DNA of 13,338 bases. Origin: Pseudomonadota bacterium (GTDB lineage Bacteria; Pseudomonadota; Alphaproteobacteria; Acetobacterales; Acetobacteraceae). The position numbers and the translations under genes were made by a program. Under the pieces are notes generated by a model, which was given only the letters and a program-made list of their open reading frames with translations, ran no database searches and was not told where the DNA came from. Positions 13,148-13,338 of this stretch are shown piece after piece; positions within the stretch are counted from its first letter, which is position 1, and each line of letters opens with the position of its first letter. The stretch lies in contig JAFADX010000042.1 in assembly GCA_023424475.1 (NCBI GenBank), positions 1 through 13,338 on the forward strand, in the 5' to 3' direction.

Positions 13148-13162
13148 GCATGCCGTGGGCCA
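13148..13162 (-). promoter_or_regulatory. Possible sigma-54-type promoter before flgB
   Basis: The minus strand reads TGGCCCACGGCATGC, with the GG-N10-GC spacing of sigma-54 promoters and 8 of the 10 or so preferred bases of TGGCAC-N5-TTGC. Basal-body operons in several alphaproteobacteria use sigma-54. The predicted transcript would begin almost on the flgB ATG, leaving virtually no leader, so either the start codon or this promoter may be wrong. Confidence 0.3.
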
Positions 13163-13167
13163 AGGAT

Positions 13168-13200
13168 CGGTTAACGCGGCCGGCAACCTGGCGGTAACCG
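13168..13200. repeat. Inverted repeat in flgB divergent region
   Basis: CGGTTA (13168-13173) and TAACCG (13195-13200) are inverted arms separated by 21 bases, in the 87-bp gap between flgB and the divergent gene at 13223. The left arm includes a GTTAAC palindrome. A TTAA is present, but no second TTAA follows at 7 bases, so a full CtrA site is not seen. Confidence 0.3.
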
Positions 13201-13222
13201 AAGCGGCCCTTCACTGCATCCG

Positions 13223-13338
13223 ATGACGCCCACCGACCCGACCTGCGAGGACGCCGCCGCGGCGCGCCAGACCGCGGGCCTCCTCGCCGCGATCGAGGCG
13301 ATGGAGGCGACGCTCGCGGTCGCCGGGGCGCTCGCGGC
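13223..13338 (+). CDS. Unknown protein, 3' end outside window
   Basis: An open frame begins at ATG 13223 and runs off the window, giving 38 complete codons (MTPTDPTCEDAAAARQTAGL and onward, helical and Ala-rich, with AIEAMEATLAVAGALA). Third codon positions are almost all G or C, matching real genes here, and no stop occurs. I see no good ribosome binding site. It diverges from flgB, so it may belong to another flagellar unit; nothing in the visible residues identifies it. Confidence 0.55.
   Translation, partial: MTPTDPTCEDAAAARQTAGLLAAIEAMEATLAVAGALA

Noticed and set aside
13168..13181. CtrA binding site before flgB
   Set aside because: TTAA is present at 13171, but 7 bases on there is GGCA rather than TTAA, so the TTAA-N7-TTAA consensus is only half met.
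1..13338. CRISPR array, tRNA, rRNA, transposase, integrase or prophage genes
   Set aside because: Looked for on both strands; no regularly spaced repeats, RNA-gene signatures or mobile-element proteins were seen.

Overview
The window is a very GC-rich (roughly 70%) piece of bacterial chromosome, about 94% coding, with no gap above 300 bases. The CckA-type hybrid kinase, the GTTC-N7-GTTC LexA operator before recA, the NADP-dependent isocitrate dehydrogenase type, the DUF1127 protein and the fused order flgB-flgC-fliE-fliQ-fliR-flhB-cckA all point to an alphaproteobacterium. Base composition and protein character suggest the Acetobacteraceae/Rhodospirillales (Roseomonas-like). That placement is inference; no 16S or other typing gene is present.

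Left part (1-4296). A truncated exported protein of XAC2610-like layout (+) meets a three-gene minus-strand unit head-on: icd, then a 197-aa unknown protein 14 bases after icd, then a DUF599 membrane protein that overlaps the unknown gene by ATGA. Further right on the same strand is a separate metallo-beta-lactamase-fold hydrolase with a twin-arginine-like leader, ending in a GC-rich hairpin.

Middle part (4297-7147). A plus-strand series diverges from the hydrolase: a 59-aa one-helix membrane protein, a PhzS-like FAD monooxygenase 13 bases later, a DUF1127 protein and an enoyl-CoA hydratase. The 136-bp divergent gap carries two inverted repeats. The enoyl-CoA hydratase converges on recA across a 185-bp gap full of hairpins.

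Right part (7148-13135). Minus strand, read right to left: flgB, flgC, fliE, fliQ, fliR, flhB, a soluble CckA-like hybrid kinase, then recA after a 156-bp gap. The flagellar genes encode proximal rod and export-gate parts. They are packed with gaps of 3-11 bases or 4-base GTGA overlaps (flgC/fliE, fliQ/fliR, flhB/cckA), so the kinase is translationally tied to the export apparatus. A perfect alphaproteobacterial SOS box lies 2 bases after the kinase stop and serves recA. A divergent unknown gene begins at 13223 and runs off the end.

Most of the window is conserved housekeeping and flagellar sequence. I see no mobile element, CRISPR array, tRNA, rRNA or obviously new multi-gene system. The best leads are the recurrent 3'-end hairpin element, the anchorless CckA, the XAC2610-like protein and the small membrane protein ahead of the monooxygenase.
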